Counted from the stretch's first letter, positions 15,098 to 25,207 are shown. The stretch: DNA of 64,000 bases from Chitinophaga filiformis (GCF_023100805.1 NZ_CP095855.1:3327001-3391000), one strand, 5' to 3'. The notes: generated by a model not told the origin, from the letters alone. A program made the numbers and translations.

Positions 15098-18000
15098 TTA
15101 TCTTACTATCGTTACAGTACCTGTGAACATGAATTTACCACCTTCCTCGCAAAGCGTTTCAATCGCATATACATAACTGCCGATTGGTGCTACCTGATTC
15201 TTCCAGGTACCATCCCATCCTGCGTTGGCGGTATTGATCTGGAAATGCATCCGCTCAAACACCAGGCTGCCCCATCTGTCGTATACCCGCATGTATACCA
15301 CCTCTTTTACGCCGCGTCCCTTAGGATAGAACCATTCATTCTGGCCGTCCCTGTTGGGAGAGAAGGCAGTCGGGAGGAATATAGCGCCCTCATTACAGGT
15401 TATCTTGAAGGCCACTTCATCGGTCGCCTTACAGCCGAATCTGTTCTCTACTTCCACTCTGTAGGTGGTAGACAGGTTGGGTAAAGCTTCCGGTACGGCG
15501 CAGGTGGTGCAACTGAGGTATTCCGCCGGGCTCCAGTTCCATTTTACCACATCCGGGCTGGCCTGTGTACGAAGTGTGATCGGTCTTCCTGCTGTTACTG
15601 TCCGGTCAGGCCCGGCGTCAATAGTAGGAGCGGGATTGACCGTTATTACCAGGGAGGTGTCGTGCGTGAAACAACCCTCATCGTCGTAACCTGTTACTTC
15701 GTAGGTGTAAGTTCCTGCTGCTGCGATGGTCACATTAGGATTCGGACTGTTGGCATCATCCAGGAATTGTCCCTTCCATACATAACGATCTGCGCCGGAT
15801 GCCCGTAAAGGTACTGTTTGTCCCTGGCATATGGCGGTATCCGGCGTTGCCAGTACCCTGAATGGCAATGCTACGCTGATGCTTACATCGCCGGTATCCT
15901 TACAGCCGTTGGCGTCTGTCACCGCTACCTGGTAGGTGGTGTTGACGCTGGGGCTTGCAAGTGGGGATGCTGATTTCGGATTGTTAAGGCTTTCAGCGGG
16001 CCACCATTCATAAGTAACACCACCGGTCGCGTTCAGCGTAGTGCCGGCGCCGAGGCATACCACCTCGGATGCTGCAGTAGCATTAGCTACAGGTTTAGGC
16101 ATGATATTGATCGTGTGATATGCCGTGTCAGTACAGCCACTGCTGCTGGTGGCAATGAGGTATACATCTGCAGGGCCGGTCTTACTGAAGGTCTGATCAT
16201 CAGGTTGCCGTACGGTAGCGGTGTTACCATTGCCAAAGGTCCAGTTCCAGATCACATCAGGTGTCTTTGTCACATTTCCGCTGAAGCTTACCGGTGCATC
16301 CTGGCAGGCTTGCGCAGGACCGCTGATGGTCACGTCCGGTTTAGGATAAACGGTCACCTTTTCCGTCACCGACTGCGTACACCCATAAGCCGTGGTAGTA
16401 GTGAGCGTAAAGTTATAATCCTGTGCCTTATTCACATAGAAGCGGGCATTGGCGGTAGTATCGTCTTCTGCACGAACGCCCGGTTCATATGTCCATTTGT
16501 ATTTCGCCTGTTTTTTCAGGGAGTCGATGGAGAAGCTGTTGAATGTCGGTGCAAAAGAAACCCAGCCTTCGTCGCATACAAATTTCGGAGAAGGCGTCAT
16601 TTCCACTTCCAGTTTATCTATCACGATAGGATCAGTCAGGAAGGCTGCTCCTTTACAACCAGCCGAATCGGAGAGTATGAGCCGTGGCTGATAAATGCCC
16701 GGATTTTTGAAGGTATGCTTAATGACAGAATCTCCTGTTTCGCTCACAATACCATCTGTAAAGTCCCACGTAAAATGATACGCTGCAATTGCCGATACTT
16801 TGAATTCGATATCTTTCGTCAGGCAACCGCCATTGGAAGACGTCTTAATCGTACCATAAGGGCCTTTAACCTCCAGTTCCTGTTCGTAGATGTCTTCGTT
16901 GCCGGCTTCTCCTATCACCTTCAATCTTACTTTATACTTCCCGGCATTGGTGTAGGTATGGGATGGGTTATCGATAGTTGAAAAGCTGCCATCGCCAAAA
17001 TACCAGAACGAGCTCTTATAGTGCATAGACGTATTGGTGAATTTGGCGATCACCGGAGGGCATTCACTATTATTTACGAAAGAAGTAGTAACAGTAAAGC
17101 TGGCACTAATGGTAGAGACCTTGATCTGTGCCTGGGCGCTGTCGCTACAACCATTATTATCCCTTACAAACAGCGTCACTGTATATACGCCTCTTTTCGG
17201 ATAGTTCTTCACAGGGCTCTTATCTGCGGAGCTGGTACCGTCTCCGAAGTCCCAATGGTAGGTAGCAGTACCGCCGGTTTCGGTCGTATAATTATAGAAT
17301 TGCACATTTCCGCCCGGTGGTATCAGTAAGGCGCTTGGGGCAAAGTCTGCGTTGGGGCCATTCACCTGTACTCTGGGGCCGGAGGCAGTGCTGGTACAGC
17401 CATCCTGGTCTGTGACGGTCATTTTAGGATAGAAGTACCCCGACTGGTTATAGGTATGTTTGAAAGGAGCAGCAGTAAATACCTGTGCAGCGCTGCTGTC
17501 GCCAAAATCCCATGACCATTTGGTTATAGGCTTGCCTTTGGAGGTATTTGTCCTGTCGGTAAATGTCAGTTCCGTAGTCCGGCATTCAGGGGGAGGAACA
17601 AGGAATTTTGCCACCGGTCCATGTACATTCGCAACGATCCTGTTGCTGGTATCGGGGCATCCCTGCAGGTTATACGCTACAAAGCGGATGGTGTCGGTAC
17701 CCGGCAGCAGGTTATGGAAAACGGCGTTCTGGTAATTGCTGGTCTCGGCAGGAGTACTGTCTGAAGAGGTCCATCTGTAGGACCATACATTTAAGCCATA
17801 GATATCTTTATTGATAGCCGTTACACTTGCCTTGAGCGTATCGCTGCCACACAGGGTTGCTTTATCTGCGGTGATAGTAACAGGTGAGGGTGCATAAACC
17901 TGGACCATCATAGAGTCGGAGCTGGTACAGGACCCGTCGGAGACAGTTAACTTCACTTTGTAGGTGCCGGTTTGGGCGTATTTGTGTTTGATGGTGCTTG

Positions 18001-19972
18001 TTTTGGTCGTGTAGGCATCTTCCTTTCCATCGCCCCAGCTCCATTTCCAGCTGGTAACAGTGCCGATGGACTTGTCATTGAAGGTCATCTCTGTTCTGTT
18101 ATTACAGTCGACCGGCTGCATGGTAAAGCGTGAAAAAGGATTTACTGCGGTGATATAACCAACCTTTGTAACTTTTTCGCTGCTGCAGGTGTAGTTGGAA
18201 ACGCTCAGCGACACCGTAAAGGTGCCTGGTCGCTTGTAGCTGTGTGTAGTACTTTTTGAGCTGCTTACATCTCCTGAATTATCTCCATAATCCCATGTCC
18301 ATTTGTTACCAACATCTGTCGTCGCCTCAAAATGTACCGTGTTGTTACCGCAGATTGTGGGCGCTTCCGGCGATGTGAAATCTGGTTTTGGCTTTTTATA
18401 AATACGGATGGCATTATCCGACTGAAAACTTACCGTGCCTTTACAGCCATTCCTGGTGGTATAACTCAGTGATGCGGCGTATTTTCCTTCCTTGTCGTAG
18501 GTATGTGTGGGAGTCGCCTCTGTCGATTTGGGGCTGCCGTCGCCGAAATCCCATTCATAACTTATAATAGAATCGCCCGGCGTGATGTAGCTGGTGAACC
18601 TGGTAGAAATCCCTTCACAACCGGTAGGCACGCTGGCATTGATATCCACCCGTGGTTTTACCAGATCTATACTTTGTGTTGCTGTAGCAGCGCAACCTGA
18701 TGCACTGGTAGCGGTAAGTTTGATATTGAAAGTTCCCAGGTTGCTGTAGGTTACAACAGGGTTTTGTTGGGTGGATGTTTGTCCGTTGCCAAAGTCCCAG
18801 CTCCAGCTGTTAGCGCCCTGCGATCTATTGATCAGGTTCACAGTAACCGGGGCATCGCAGATGGGTTTTATATTGGTCGTAAAGTCTGCCTGCGGAGCAG
18901 CGGTCACCGTCACGTCTTTTGTTATCGTCTCCTGGCATTTATCGTAAGTTGCCGTCATAGTCACCTTTACAGGACCTGTGCCCGCCGGCGTATAAACACC
19001 ATTCGCGGTGATGCTGCCTTTATCAACACTCCAGGTAACCTTATCGGCCTGTGGTGTGTTGAGTGGGATAAAGGTAGCAGAACTGTTATCACAAAGAGAG
19101 GCCGGCACGCGGAAGTCTGATGTAAAAGTAGCTACCTTGATATCTTCGGAGGTCTTGGTATCAGTACATCCCTTGTCGCTGGTAACAGTGAGCTTTATCT
19201 TGTAAACCCCTTTTGTAGTATAGTTGTGCGGACCAGGGTTCGCTCCGGAGGCAGTAGCGCCATCGCCAAAGTCCCACTGGTAGGTAAGATTGCCGGGGCC
19301 GGTGGTGGTGTTATTAACAGTTATTGCACCGGGAGTACTACACACCAGGTTGTCAGATACGGTGAAGTTGACCTTCAATGCGGCTGCCACCTCTACAATT
19401 TTACTGACCTTTTTTGAGGCAGTACATCCATTGCTATTGGTAACAGTAAGCGTTACGGTAGGCATCAATACATCTTTGTAGGTATGCACCGGATTGCTGC
19501 CTGTGCCGAGAACGCCGTCCCCGAAATCCCAGCTGTAGGCAGTGATGGTACCTCCTACAGGATCTGATTTATCGGTGAAAGCAACAGTAAGCGGCATACA
19601 ACCACTGGCGGGGCTGGCACTGAAATCCGGTTCAGGTTTGGCCCAGACGGTAACAGTTTTGGTTACAGTGCTGGTATTGCCTGCAGCATTTTTTACTGTC
19701 AGCGTTACATTGTAAGTGCCGGGAGAAGTATAAGCGGCGCTGGGGCTTTGCTCTGTAGATGTGAAGCCATTACCCAGGTTCCATTGCCAGGAAACAGGAT
19801 TACCGTCAGACTTATCAATGAATTGTGTGATAAGACTTTCACAATCACTTGTCTTACTCGGAGTGAAATCTGCTTTCAATTGTGCGTGTGCAACAGTAGT
19901 CAGCAAGAGTAGGCTCCAGAGTATAGCAAATGTGAGGACATTGCCTAAAGTTGTTTCGGTTTTTAGGGGCAT
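15098..19972 (-). CDS. Giant secreted PKD-repeat protein with type IX secretion (CHU_C) C-terminal domain
   Basis: The product has 1624 residues. A signal peptide ends at AHAQL (about 30). I count about 14 PKD-type repeats of some 85-95 residues, marked by W-x-F-G-(D/N)-G and a later G-x-Y-x-V-x-L-x-V (for example WDFGDG near 147 and 233, WDFGNG near 400), some degraded such as WTSSDS. Two or three Ig-like CHU-type repeats follow, with NTTYQVAVTD and STTYRVEVEN. The last ~90 residues (IFLPTAFSPNRDGQNEWF ... VYDRWGSLVFE ... GWDGTW) are the gliding-motility-associated C-terminal domain, the type B signal of the type IX secretion system. The protein is therefore exported and probably cell-surface bound. 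PKD arrays usually mediate adhesion or carbohydrate and protein binding. No enzyme domain is visible. Confidence 0.93.
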   Translation of the reverse strand: MPLKTETTLGNVLTFAILWSLLLLTTVAHAQLKADFTPSKTSDCESLITQFIDKSDGNPVSWQWNLGNGFTSTEQSPSAAYTSPGTYNVTLTVKNAAGNTSTVTKTVTVWAKPEPDFSASPASGCMPLTVAFTDKSDPVGGTITAYSWDFGDGVLGTGSNPVHTYKDVLMPTVTLTVTNSNGCTASKKVSKIVEVAAALKVNFTVSDNLVCSTPGAITVNNTTTGPGNLTYQWDFGDGATASGANPGPHNYTTKGVYKIKLTVTSDKGCTDTKTSEDIKVATFTSDFRVPASLCDNSSATFIPLNTPQADKVTWSVDKGSITANGVYTPAGTGPVKVTMTATYDKCQETITKDVTVTAAPQADFTTNIKPICDAPVTVNLINRSQGANSWSWDFGNGQTSTQQNPVVTYSNLGTFNIKLTATSASGCAATATQSIDLVKPRVDINASVPTGCEGISTRFTSYITPGDSIISYEWDFGDGSPKSTEATPTHTYDKEGKYAASLSYTTRNGCKGTVSFQSDNAIRIYKKPKPDFTSPEAPTICGNNTVHFEATTDVGNKWTWDYGDNSGDVSSSKSTTHSYKRPGTFTVSLSVSNYTCSSEKVTKVGYITAVNPFSRFTMQPVDCNNRTEMTFNDKSIGTVTSWKWSWGDGKEDAYTTKTSTIKHKYAQTGTYKVKLTVSDGSCTSSDSMMVQVYAPSPVTITADKATLCGSDTLKASVTAINKDIYGLNVWSYRWTSSDSTPAETSNYQNAVFHNLLPGTDTIRFVAYNLQGCPDTSNRIVANVHGPVAKFLVPPPECRTTELTFTDRTNTSKGKPITKWSWDFGDSSAAQVFTAAPFKHTYNQSGYFYPKMTVTDQDGCTSTASGPRVQVNGPNADFAPSALLIPPGGNVQFYNYTTETGGTATYHWDFGDGTSSADKSPVKNYPKRGVYTVTLFVRDNNGCSDSAQAQIKVSTISASFTVTTSFVNNSECPPVIAKFTNTSMHYKSSFWYFGDGSFSTIDNPSHTYTNAGKYKVRLKVIGEAGNEDIYEQELEVKGPYGTIKTSSNGGCLTKDIEFKVSAIAAYHFTWDFTDGIVSETGDSVIKHTFKNPGIYQPRLILSDSAGCKGAAFLTDPIVIDKLEVEMTPSPKFVCDEGWVSFAPTFNSFSIDSLKKQAKYKWTYEPGVRAEDDTTANARFYVNKAQDYNFTLTTTTAYGCTQSVTEKVTVYPKPDVTISGPAQACQDAPVSFSGNVTKTPDVIWNWTFGNGNTATVRQPDDQTFSKTGPADVYLIATSSSGCTDTAYHTINIMPKPVANATAASEVVCLGAGTTLNATGGVTYEWWPAESLNNPKSASPLASPSVNTTYQVAVTDANGCKDTGDVSISVALPFRVLATPDTAICQGQTVPLRASGADRYVWKGQFLDDANSPNPNVTIAAAGTYTYEVTGYDDEGCFTHDTSLVITVNPAPTIDAGPDRTVTAGRPITLRTQASPDVVKWNWSPAEYLSCTTCAVPEALPNLSTTYRVEVENRFGCKATDEVAFKITCNEGAIFLPTAFSPNRDGQNEWFYPKGRGVKEVVYMRVYDRWGSLVFERMHFQINTANAGWDGTWKNQVAPIGSYVYAIETLCEEGGKFMFTGTVTIVR

Positions 19973-20435
19973 AGCATATGGTTCGGATATGAATGTAACT
20001 AAATTCTATGCCAATGATTATAGCACGCAAGTGTTACAGTATTAGTGAGTTATGGGCTGTGTTATAACGGTAGAGCATGCTGGAAGAATAGTAAATTGAT
20101 TTCGTGTATGCAAGAGATAATGTTATTATCATATTCTAATTTATTTTAGCATATCTGGCCCCTAAAGATTTTTTATTTTCTTTGAAAAATAGCTGAAATG
20201 TTTCCGTTGGGGTGATTCCGGTAGCGACCCCAACGATTTATCAGCCAATAGTGTTGCCTATTATTAACAATATTGAGTAGTAAACGCTTCAGTTGTTTTC
20301 ATGCATTTATCCGACGGCGTGTGGTGGCCTGGAACATTCCATACCGCCACCGTTATGAACCTTTCACAATATTGAGTAGTTGACTCTTCCGTTATTTAAA
20401 TAGATTTTATCCATCGGTGTCCGGAGCGGCCGTAG
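19973..20435. repeat. Intergenic region with a two-copy ~55-bp imperfect direct repeat
   Basis: No gene is seen in these 463 bases. A unit beginning ACAATATTGAGTAGT and ending near ATCCnnCGGnGT occurs at about 20267-20320 and again at about 20366-20420, with a period of about 99 bases. Ends are conserved and the middles have diverged. The first copy is followed by GGTGGC ... GCCACC, a small inverted repeat around 20323-20351. The region leads into a serine-hydrolase remnant, so it may be decayed coding or promoter sequence. Confidence 0.5.
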
Positions 20436-20684
20436 CAACGTGGATATGACTGGTATGTTGGCCGCTATAAGAACCGGAAGGCTGTTTATCATGGTGGCGT
20501 GTTGCCAGGCTTTAGGGCTATGTACTACAGGTTTCCGGAAGAAAGTTCAGCAGTTATTGTATTAACGAATTCAGAGCCGGCCAATACAATGGTGATAGCG
20601 GAGGGTGTAGCGGATATTCTCTTACAGCAGCAGGTTATCAGATGCCTCATGATGCTATTATGTCGGTGCCAAATTTACAATTAA
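20436..20684 (+). pseudogene. C-terminal remnant of a class C beta-lactamase-like serine hydrolase
   Basis: The plus frame from 20436 reads QRGYDWYVGRYKNRKAVYHG, then GVLPGFRAMYYRFPEE and SAVIVLTNSEP. This closely matches the C-terminal part of the serine beta-lactamase-like family (PF00144): the Y-G-x-G-W line, the H-G-G ... G-F signature and the V-V-L-T-N strand. The reading frame is closed by TAG just upstream (20433), and the N-terminal SxxK and YxN parts are absent. It is therefore a decayed gene end, not a working enzyme. The family resemblance is strong for such a short piece. Confidence 0.7.
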
Positions 20685-20703
20685 GTGAGTTGTAACAGTG
20701 GTG

Positions 20704-20997
20704 CTACCGCTGTTCGGTTCTACGCCGGAAGCGGGCAATTGTTCGCCACCATAACCAGCCGCTAAGTAATAGCATAATAATAGCAATCCAGAGAAAGACC
20801 ATACCGATAAATCCTGCCATTCCACAACCAGAAGGAGGGGGTGTGGTAATAGGTAAAACGTACACCATTTTTGCAGCAATTAAAAAAAAGGCAGTGGAGA
20901 TCAGTGCTGCTATCAGCGAGACATATTTCACGGTAAAGGACTTTGTTTCAAAGGTATCGTTTTTTTTATATATGATCGCTGGTACTGGAAGACCCAA
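20704..20997 (-). CDS. Putative small two-helix membrane protein
   Basis: This minus-strand frame of 97 codons has two hydrophobic helices (about 24-46 and 62-84) separated by a Pro/Gly/Cys loop (TTPPPSGCG) and ends in a basic tail (RFRRRTEQR). No ATG exists near the front: the frame opens with TTG right after a stop, or with GTG at 20931 (giving about 75 residues). The clean two-helix, positive-inside pattern supports it as real. It has no recognised family and stands alone beside a pseudogene. Confidence 0.4.
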   Translation of the reverse strand: MGLPVPAIIYKKNDTFETKSFTVKYVSLIAALISTAFFLIAAKMVYVLPITTPPPSGCGMAGFIGMVFLWIAIIMLLLSGWLWWRTIARFRRRTEQR

Positions 20998-21094
20998 TCA
21001 AGAGTGTTCCGTAAATAGCCCTTCTGATAAATGAAGCAACAGTAGATGGCGGCTCATACTGGTTCCGAGGGTATTCGCAAGGCCTGATACAACC

Positions 21095-22012
21095 TCAACT
21101 AAACGACTGCCGGAACTCCACTGGCGACAAATTAGTTTTAGCCTTGAACAGCTTACTGAACGACTGGATATGTTCAAATCCCAGTTCATAGGCAATTTCA
21201 CTGACTGACAGATCAGTGGTTGATAGCATTTCTTTCGCTTTTTCAATCACTTTCCCGTGAATATGCTGTTGGGTGTTTTGTCCGGTCAGGACTTTGAGCA
21301 GACTACTTAAATACTTCGGTGACAGGTTTAAGGATTGTGCAACATAAGCAACAGTCGGTAAACCTTTGCCGATCAGCTCATCGCTGTTAAAATAATCATT
21401 CAGCAATTGCTCGAGGCGTCCGAGTATTTGATGATTGGCTTTTTCACGGGTAATAAACTGGCGGTGGTAGAACCGGTCGGCATAATTGAGCAAAGTCTCT
21501 ATGTGGGAGATGATGATGTTCTTAGTGAACTTATCGGTATTGGCATCTATTTCCAGCTGGATGTCCTGCAGTATACGTACCAGCGTAGCTTCTTCTTTTT
21601 CAGACAGGAAGAGGGCTTCATGTACGGTATAGTCCCAGAAATCGTATCGCCTGATGGTCTGGGCTAAAGAGGTATTCCAAAGAAAGTCAGGATGGATGAG
21701 CAACATCCATCCTGATTGTTTGATCGCTTTAACATGATCGTCGAGCGACAAGCTTAAGACCTGTCCCGGCGCTACGAAAGACATAATCCCGTTATTGAAA
21801 TCATACTGTTGTTGTCCGTACTTCAACTGCGCATCCCGGGCATTGGCCACTCTTTTTAAAGCAATGGCATAAAAATCATGCAGCCAGCTCGTAGGCGCTT
21901 CTATGCGCAGACGTTCAACAGATTCCACTTTAAACACACAGATCAATGGGTGTGCTGGTTGAGGCAGCTGTCTGAATTGCAGAAATTCACTGATCGTGCT
22001 GAAACGTTTCAT
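21095..22012 (-). CDS. AraC-family transcriptional regulator
   Basis: The product has 305 residues. The N-terminal ~190 are a sensor region of the type found in Bacteroidota AraC proteins (starting MKRFSTISEFLQFRQL). The last ~100 form the AraC double helix-turn-helix, ending with LSVSEIAYELGFEHIQSF and KAKTNLSPVEFRQ. It starts five bases after the stop of the quinone-oxidoreductase gene on the same strand, so the two are one operon, with the enzyme first. It probably regulates that enzyme in response to an electrophile or quinone; the ligand is unknown. Confidence 0.88.
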   Translation of the reverse strand: MKRFSTISEFLQFRQLPQPAHPLICVFKVESVERLRIEAPTSWLHDFYAIALKRVANARDAQLKYGQQQYDFNNGIMSFVAPGQVLSLSLDDHVKAIKQSGWMLLIHPDFLWNTSLAQTIRRYDFWDYTVHEALFLSEKEEATLVRILQDIQLEIDANTDKFTKNIIISHIETLLNYADRFYHRQFITREKANHQILGRLEQLLNDYFNSDELIGKGLPTVAYVAQSLNLSPKYLSSLLKVLTGQNTQQHIHGKVIEKAKEMLSTTDLSVSEIAYELGFEHIQSFSKLFKAKTNLSPVEFRQSFS

Positions 22013-22017
22013 AAGAG

Positions 22018-22986
22018 TTAGTTTTCGTCCCTTATTTTCAGTACTATTTTCCCCCGGACGTGTTTGGTCTCACTTTCACGATGTGCATCAGCTGCCTGCT
22101 GCAATGGGTAAATTTTACTGACCACCGCCTTTACTTTGCCTGCTTCAATTAACTGAGTTGTTCCACTCAGGTTAGACGCATAAGCAAGCCCCACTCCGAC
22201 ATGTGCTGCCCTGGCATTTTTGCTGGCAAGTGCAGTTGTAAGCTCTTCCGCGAACGGGCTGTCGAGTTGTGTGCATACAAAAATACCGCCTTCTTTTAAA
22301 ACATCGGCCGACTTTAATCTGGCTGCATGATCTCTCACTGGCGAGGCATTGAATACGACATCGATCTTGCCATGTAAATCATCAAACGACTGCTTGTTAT
22401 AGTCAATCGCTTCGTCAGCGCCATGTTCCTTTAAGAAATCAAAGTTATGTGGCGATGCCGTGCCGATCACATAGGCGCCCATTGCTTTCGCGAACTGTAC
22501 CGCCAGGCTGCCTACGCCCCCTGCCGCACCATGGATCAACACGCGTTGACCTGTCTGCACCTTACCCAGATCCACAATGCCATTCCAGGCAGTCAGCGCA
22601 CAGGATGGCAGCGATCCGGCCTCTATAAAGCTGATATTCCGCGGCATCAATACAAACTGGCTGGCCTTTGCTGTCAGGTATTCGGCATAACTGCCATCGC
22701 CGGGGAAATTCGGTACCCCATACACCCTATCACCCTTTTTGAAATCTCTTACCTCGCTGCCTGTTTCTTCGACAATACCGGCTGCATCTAAGCCAAGGCC
22801 CAGCGGCAGCTTCAGGTAGGGCCTTAGAATTTCATTCCCGCCCTGGCGAATGATGTAATCCGCCGGGTTGACACTTGTTGCATATACTTTTACCAATATC
22901 TCGTCGGCCGCAGGAACAGGGCGTGGTACCTCGTCTAGTTGCATTTGCTCAGGTCCGCCAAATGCATGAATTCTGATAGCTTTCAT
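22018..22986 (-). CDS. NADPH:quinone reductase-like medium-chain dehydrogenase
   Basis: The product has 322 residues. It opens with the medium-chain dehydrogenase start MKAIRIHAFGGPEQM, has SVNPADY near 55 and a Rossmann nucleotide-binding loop GAAGGVGSLAVQFAK near 150-164. The structural zinc cysteines of alcohol dehydrogenases are absent, which fits zeta-crystallin/quinone oxidoreductase-type enzymes that reduce quinones or enones with NADPH. The length is normal. It precedes an AraC regulator by five bases in the same operon. Confidence 0.88.
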   Translation of the reverse strand: MKAIRIHAFGGPEQMQLDEVPRPVPAADEILVKVYATSVNPADYIIRQGGNEILRPYLKLPLGLGLDAAGIVEETGSEVRDFKKGDRVYGVPNFPGDGSYAEYLTAKASQFVLMPRNISFIEAGSLPSCALTAWNGIVDLGKVQTGQRVLIHGAAGGVGSLAVQFAKAMGAYVIGTASPHNFDFLKEHGADEAIDYNKQSFDDLHGKIDVVFNASPVRDHAARLKSADVLKEGGIFVCTQLDSPFAEELTTALASKNARAAHVGVGLAYASNLSGTTQLIEAGKVKAVVSKIYPLQQAADAHRESETKHVRGKIVLKIRDEN

Positions 22987-23139
22987 CCTTTGTATTTTTT
23001 TACAAAGGTCTATGCCGGCGGGGAGTTAGATTTAGCCTGAATACCTTTTGTTTCAGTTGAAACGCCCGGCAATGGTTGGTACGCCCCTCCCTAAAGTTGA
23101 TTGATTTAGTCAATGGCTTGCGTGCTGCCAGGGATTTTC

Positions 23140-24261
23140 TTAGTTCACCCCCTTCCACCATTCCTCAAATACCTGCTGATCATTGTGCAGATCTACCAGC
23201 TGACCTATCATAGGTGTAGCCAGCGGAATATCTGCAATGGTCCGCAATCTTTGTAAAGGCTCATCCCAGGGGTGATTGCCCAGCGTAAACTTGGAAGAAT
23301 GCACGGGCAGCAGTCTTTTTGCTTTCAGGTCTTTTGCTGCCTGCAACACCTCTTCCGGCTGCATGTGGATATACTTCCAGGCAAGGTCGTACTGGCCATT
23401 TTCAAGGATAGCGAAATCTATCGGGCCGAATTTGTTGCCTATCTCCGCAAAGTGAGTATCATAACCGCTATCGCCGCCTATATAGATCTTCATTGCCGGT
23501 GTTTGCAATACATAAGACTGCCAGAGTGTATTATTCCGGGTAAAGCTTCTGCCGGAAAAGTGACGGGTAGGAGCGGTATGTACCACAAATCCATTCCCGA
23601 GATCCACATCCTGCCACCAATCGGTCTCTATGATCCGGTCAGGTGTGTAGCCCCACCTTTCCAGGTGCTCTCCCACGCCCAGTCCGCAGATGACTTTACC
23701 AACCTTGTCCCTTAACGCGAGCATCGTTTTATAATCCAGGTGATCGTAATGGTCGTGCGATATGAACAGGTAATCTATTGCCGGAAAATCGTCAGTGGTA
23801 TAAATATCAGCTCCTTTAAAAGCCTTAGTGCCTCCTGGTAAAGGCGAGGCGCTACCGGAAAACACGGGATCTACCAGGAAGCGCTTTCCGCCTGCCTGTA
23901 TAAAATAGGAGGAGTGGCCAAACCATACCAGTGCATCCTGCTCCGGCGCGAGGGTCAGCAAATTTGTCTTTACCGAAGGCAGTGAATCTACCGGGCGCAG
24001 GCGTAGCCGTTTTTTGAACATAAAATCATATAGAACGCCGCCCATGCTATATCCTTCTGAAAGTTGCGGTGTATTATGGATGTTCTGGAACTGTCCGTCT
24101 TTGTAATGTGGCGATTGTTTGATCAATTCTAATCTCTTTCCCGAAGGTTTTTTCCCGAATAGTGGATGTCTCATATATATTAAAACTGTGATTATCAATA
24201 GTGCCAGCACGGCCAGCACTATTTTCAGGCATTTGATAATTATCCTGATTAATTTCTTCAT
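23140..24261 (-). CDS. Membrane-anchored MBL-fold hydrolase, NAPE-PLD/UlaG type
   Basis: The product has 373 residues from ATG 24261. A longer in-frame start at 24390 would add 43 non-family residues ahead of the membrane anchor, so it is rejected. Residues 6-24 are a hydrophobic anchor. The metallo-beta-lactamase core follows: WFGHSSYFIQAGGKRFLVDP, then the metal motif SHDHYDHLD and a second Asp in GGDSGYDTHF. This arrangement is that of the NAPE-PLD/UlaG-like branch, which acts on phosphodiesters or lactones; in bacteria the substrate is mostly unknown. It stands alone with no operon partner. Confidence 0.85.
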   Translation of the reverse strand: MKKLIRIIIKCLKIVLAVLALLIITVLIYMRHPLFGKKPSGKRLELIKQSPHYKDGQFQNIHNTPQLSEGYSMGGVLYDFMFKKRLRLRPVDSLPSVKTNLLTLAPEQDALVWFGHSSYFIQAGGKRFLVDPVFSGSASPLPGGTKAFKGADIYTTDDFPAIDYLFISHDHYDHLDYKTMLALRDKVGKVICGLGVGEHLERWGYTPDRIIETDWWQDVDLGNGFVVHTAPTRHFSGRSFTRNNTLWQSYVLQTPAMKIYIGGDSGYDTHFAEIGNKFGPIDFAILENGQYDLAWKYIHMQPEEVLQAAKDLKAKRLLPVHSSKFTLGNHPWDEPLQRLRTIADIPLATPMIGQLVDLHNDQQVFEEWWKGVN

Positions 24262-24490
24262 ATGAGTGTATGGACGAATCAGGTGCGGATATATTTTAAA
24301 AAAAGTGAAAATATTTCCGGGGGGATTCGTCCGGCGTAGGAGCGTGTTACCGAATGTGCCCAAACAGGCTCCGGCGGGAAAACTGCGCATTTCTACCCGG
24401 CTGTTTTCTACAAACTGATACGAATTTGAAAGGAAACCTGCCGGTATTATATAGTAGTAAGGCAGGCGGGCGTTCTAAGGCCGGGGGCTT

Positions 24491-25207
24491 TTACTCTAAT
24501 AGCTTGTTGATTGTTATTATAATATAGGAGATTGCAGCAATCATATAAATCCAGACTTTCTTTTTGGTTTTCTCATCACCATATTTCCCCGACAGTATCA
24601 GATAAATAAAAAAGCACATTATTACAGAGATTACCGTGCCGCATATGGCAATAATCACTTTGTTAGGGCCTGCAAAAATGCCGAGGGTGGCAAGACCTGA
24701 AAGTATTGTTATTACTGCGACCAGTAAACCTTCATTATATGACACTTGTTTTACTGGTTTGATGCTGTTTAAGATCTCATATAACTCTGTATAATTGTCG
24801 ATCTGAGATGGAATCTCTATATATAGCAGCATACCGGGGCCGGTTACAAGGAGATTACCAGTGCTTGTCCTGCTTATCTTCCTGATCTCATTCCTCTTTA
24901 TAAATAAAGTTGGCAGGCCCGCTTGTTCCCGGGAGATTATTTCTTCCGTAATGGTTAGTGTATAGGTCTCTGCTGTCTTTCTTAGCTTTTTGACATTCTT
25001 GTTCATTGATACTCCGAGCAAAACAATCATTAAAGGAACAAAAATGAAAAGAGGATTTAAGTCGCCTGCTGCCATATCTTCCTTAAAAATAAAACTGCCG
25101 GCTAGCAGGCAGAAACATCCCATAATCAGCATCATTATTATGGTCCGCCTTATTAAGATCCTTTTGAATGTTGATAATTTATCCGGGGCTACTTTGAATT
25201 GTTGCAT
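24491..25207 (-). CDS. Hypothetical four-helix membrane protein with a PH-like middle segment
   Basis: The product has 238 residues. Two helices lie at about 20-42 and 51-67. Then comes a soluble beta-rich region at about 75-145 (TLTITEEIISREQAG, LLVTGPGMLLYIEIPS, ending ELYEILNSIKP) that resembles bacterial PH-like domains, followed by two or three more helices. I know no specific family. It is a single gene with no evident partners. Confidence 0.6.
   Translation of the reverse strand: MQQFKVAPDKLSTFKRILIRRTIIMMLIMGCFCLLAGSFIFKEDMAAGDLNPLFIFVPLMIVLLGVSMNKNVKKLRKTAETYTLTITEEIISREQAGLPTLFIKRNEIRKISRTSTGNLLVTGPGMLLYIEIPSQIDNYTELYEILNSIKPVKQVSYNEGLLVAVITILSGLATLGIFAGPNKVIIAICGTVISVIMCFFIYLILSGKYGDEKTKKKVWIYMIAAISYIIITINKLLE

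Noticed and set aside
16115..16981. 288-codon plus-strand frame inside the PKD protein
   Set aside because: It runs antisense to PKD repeats, starts and ends without family motifs, and PKD-coding DNA often leaves long open antisense frames.
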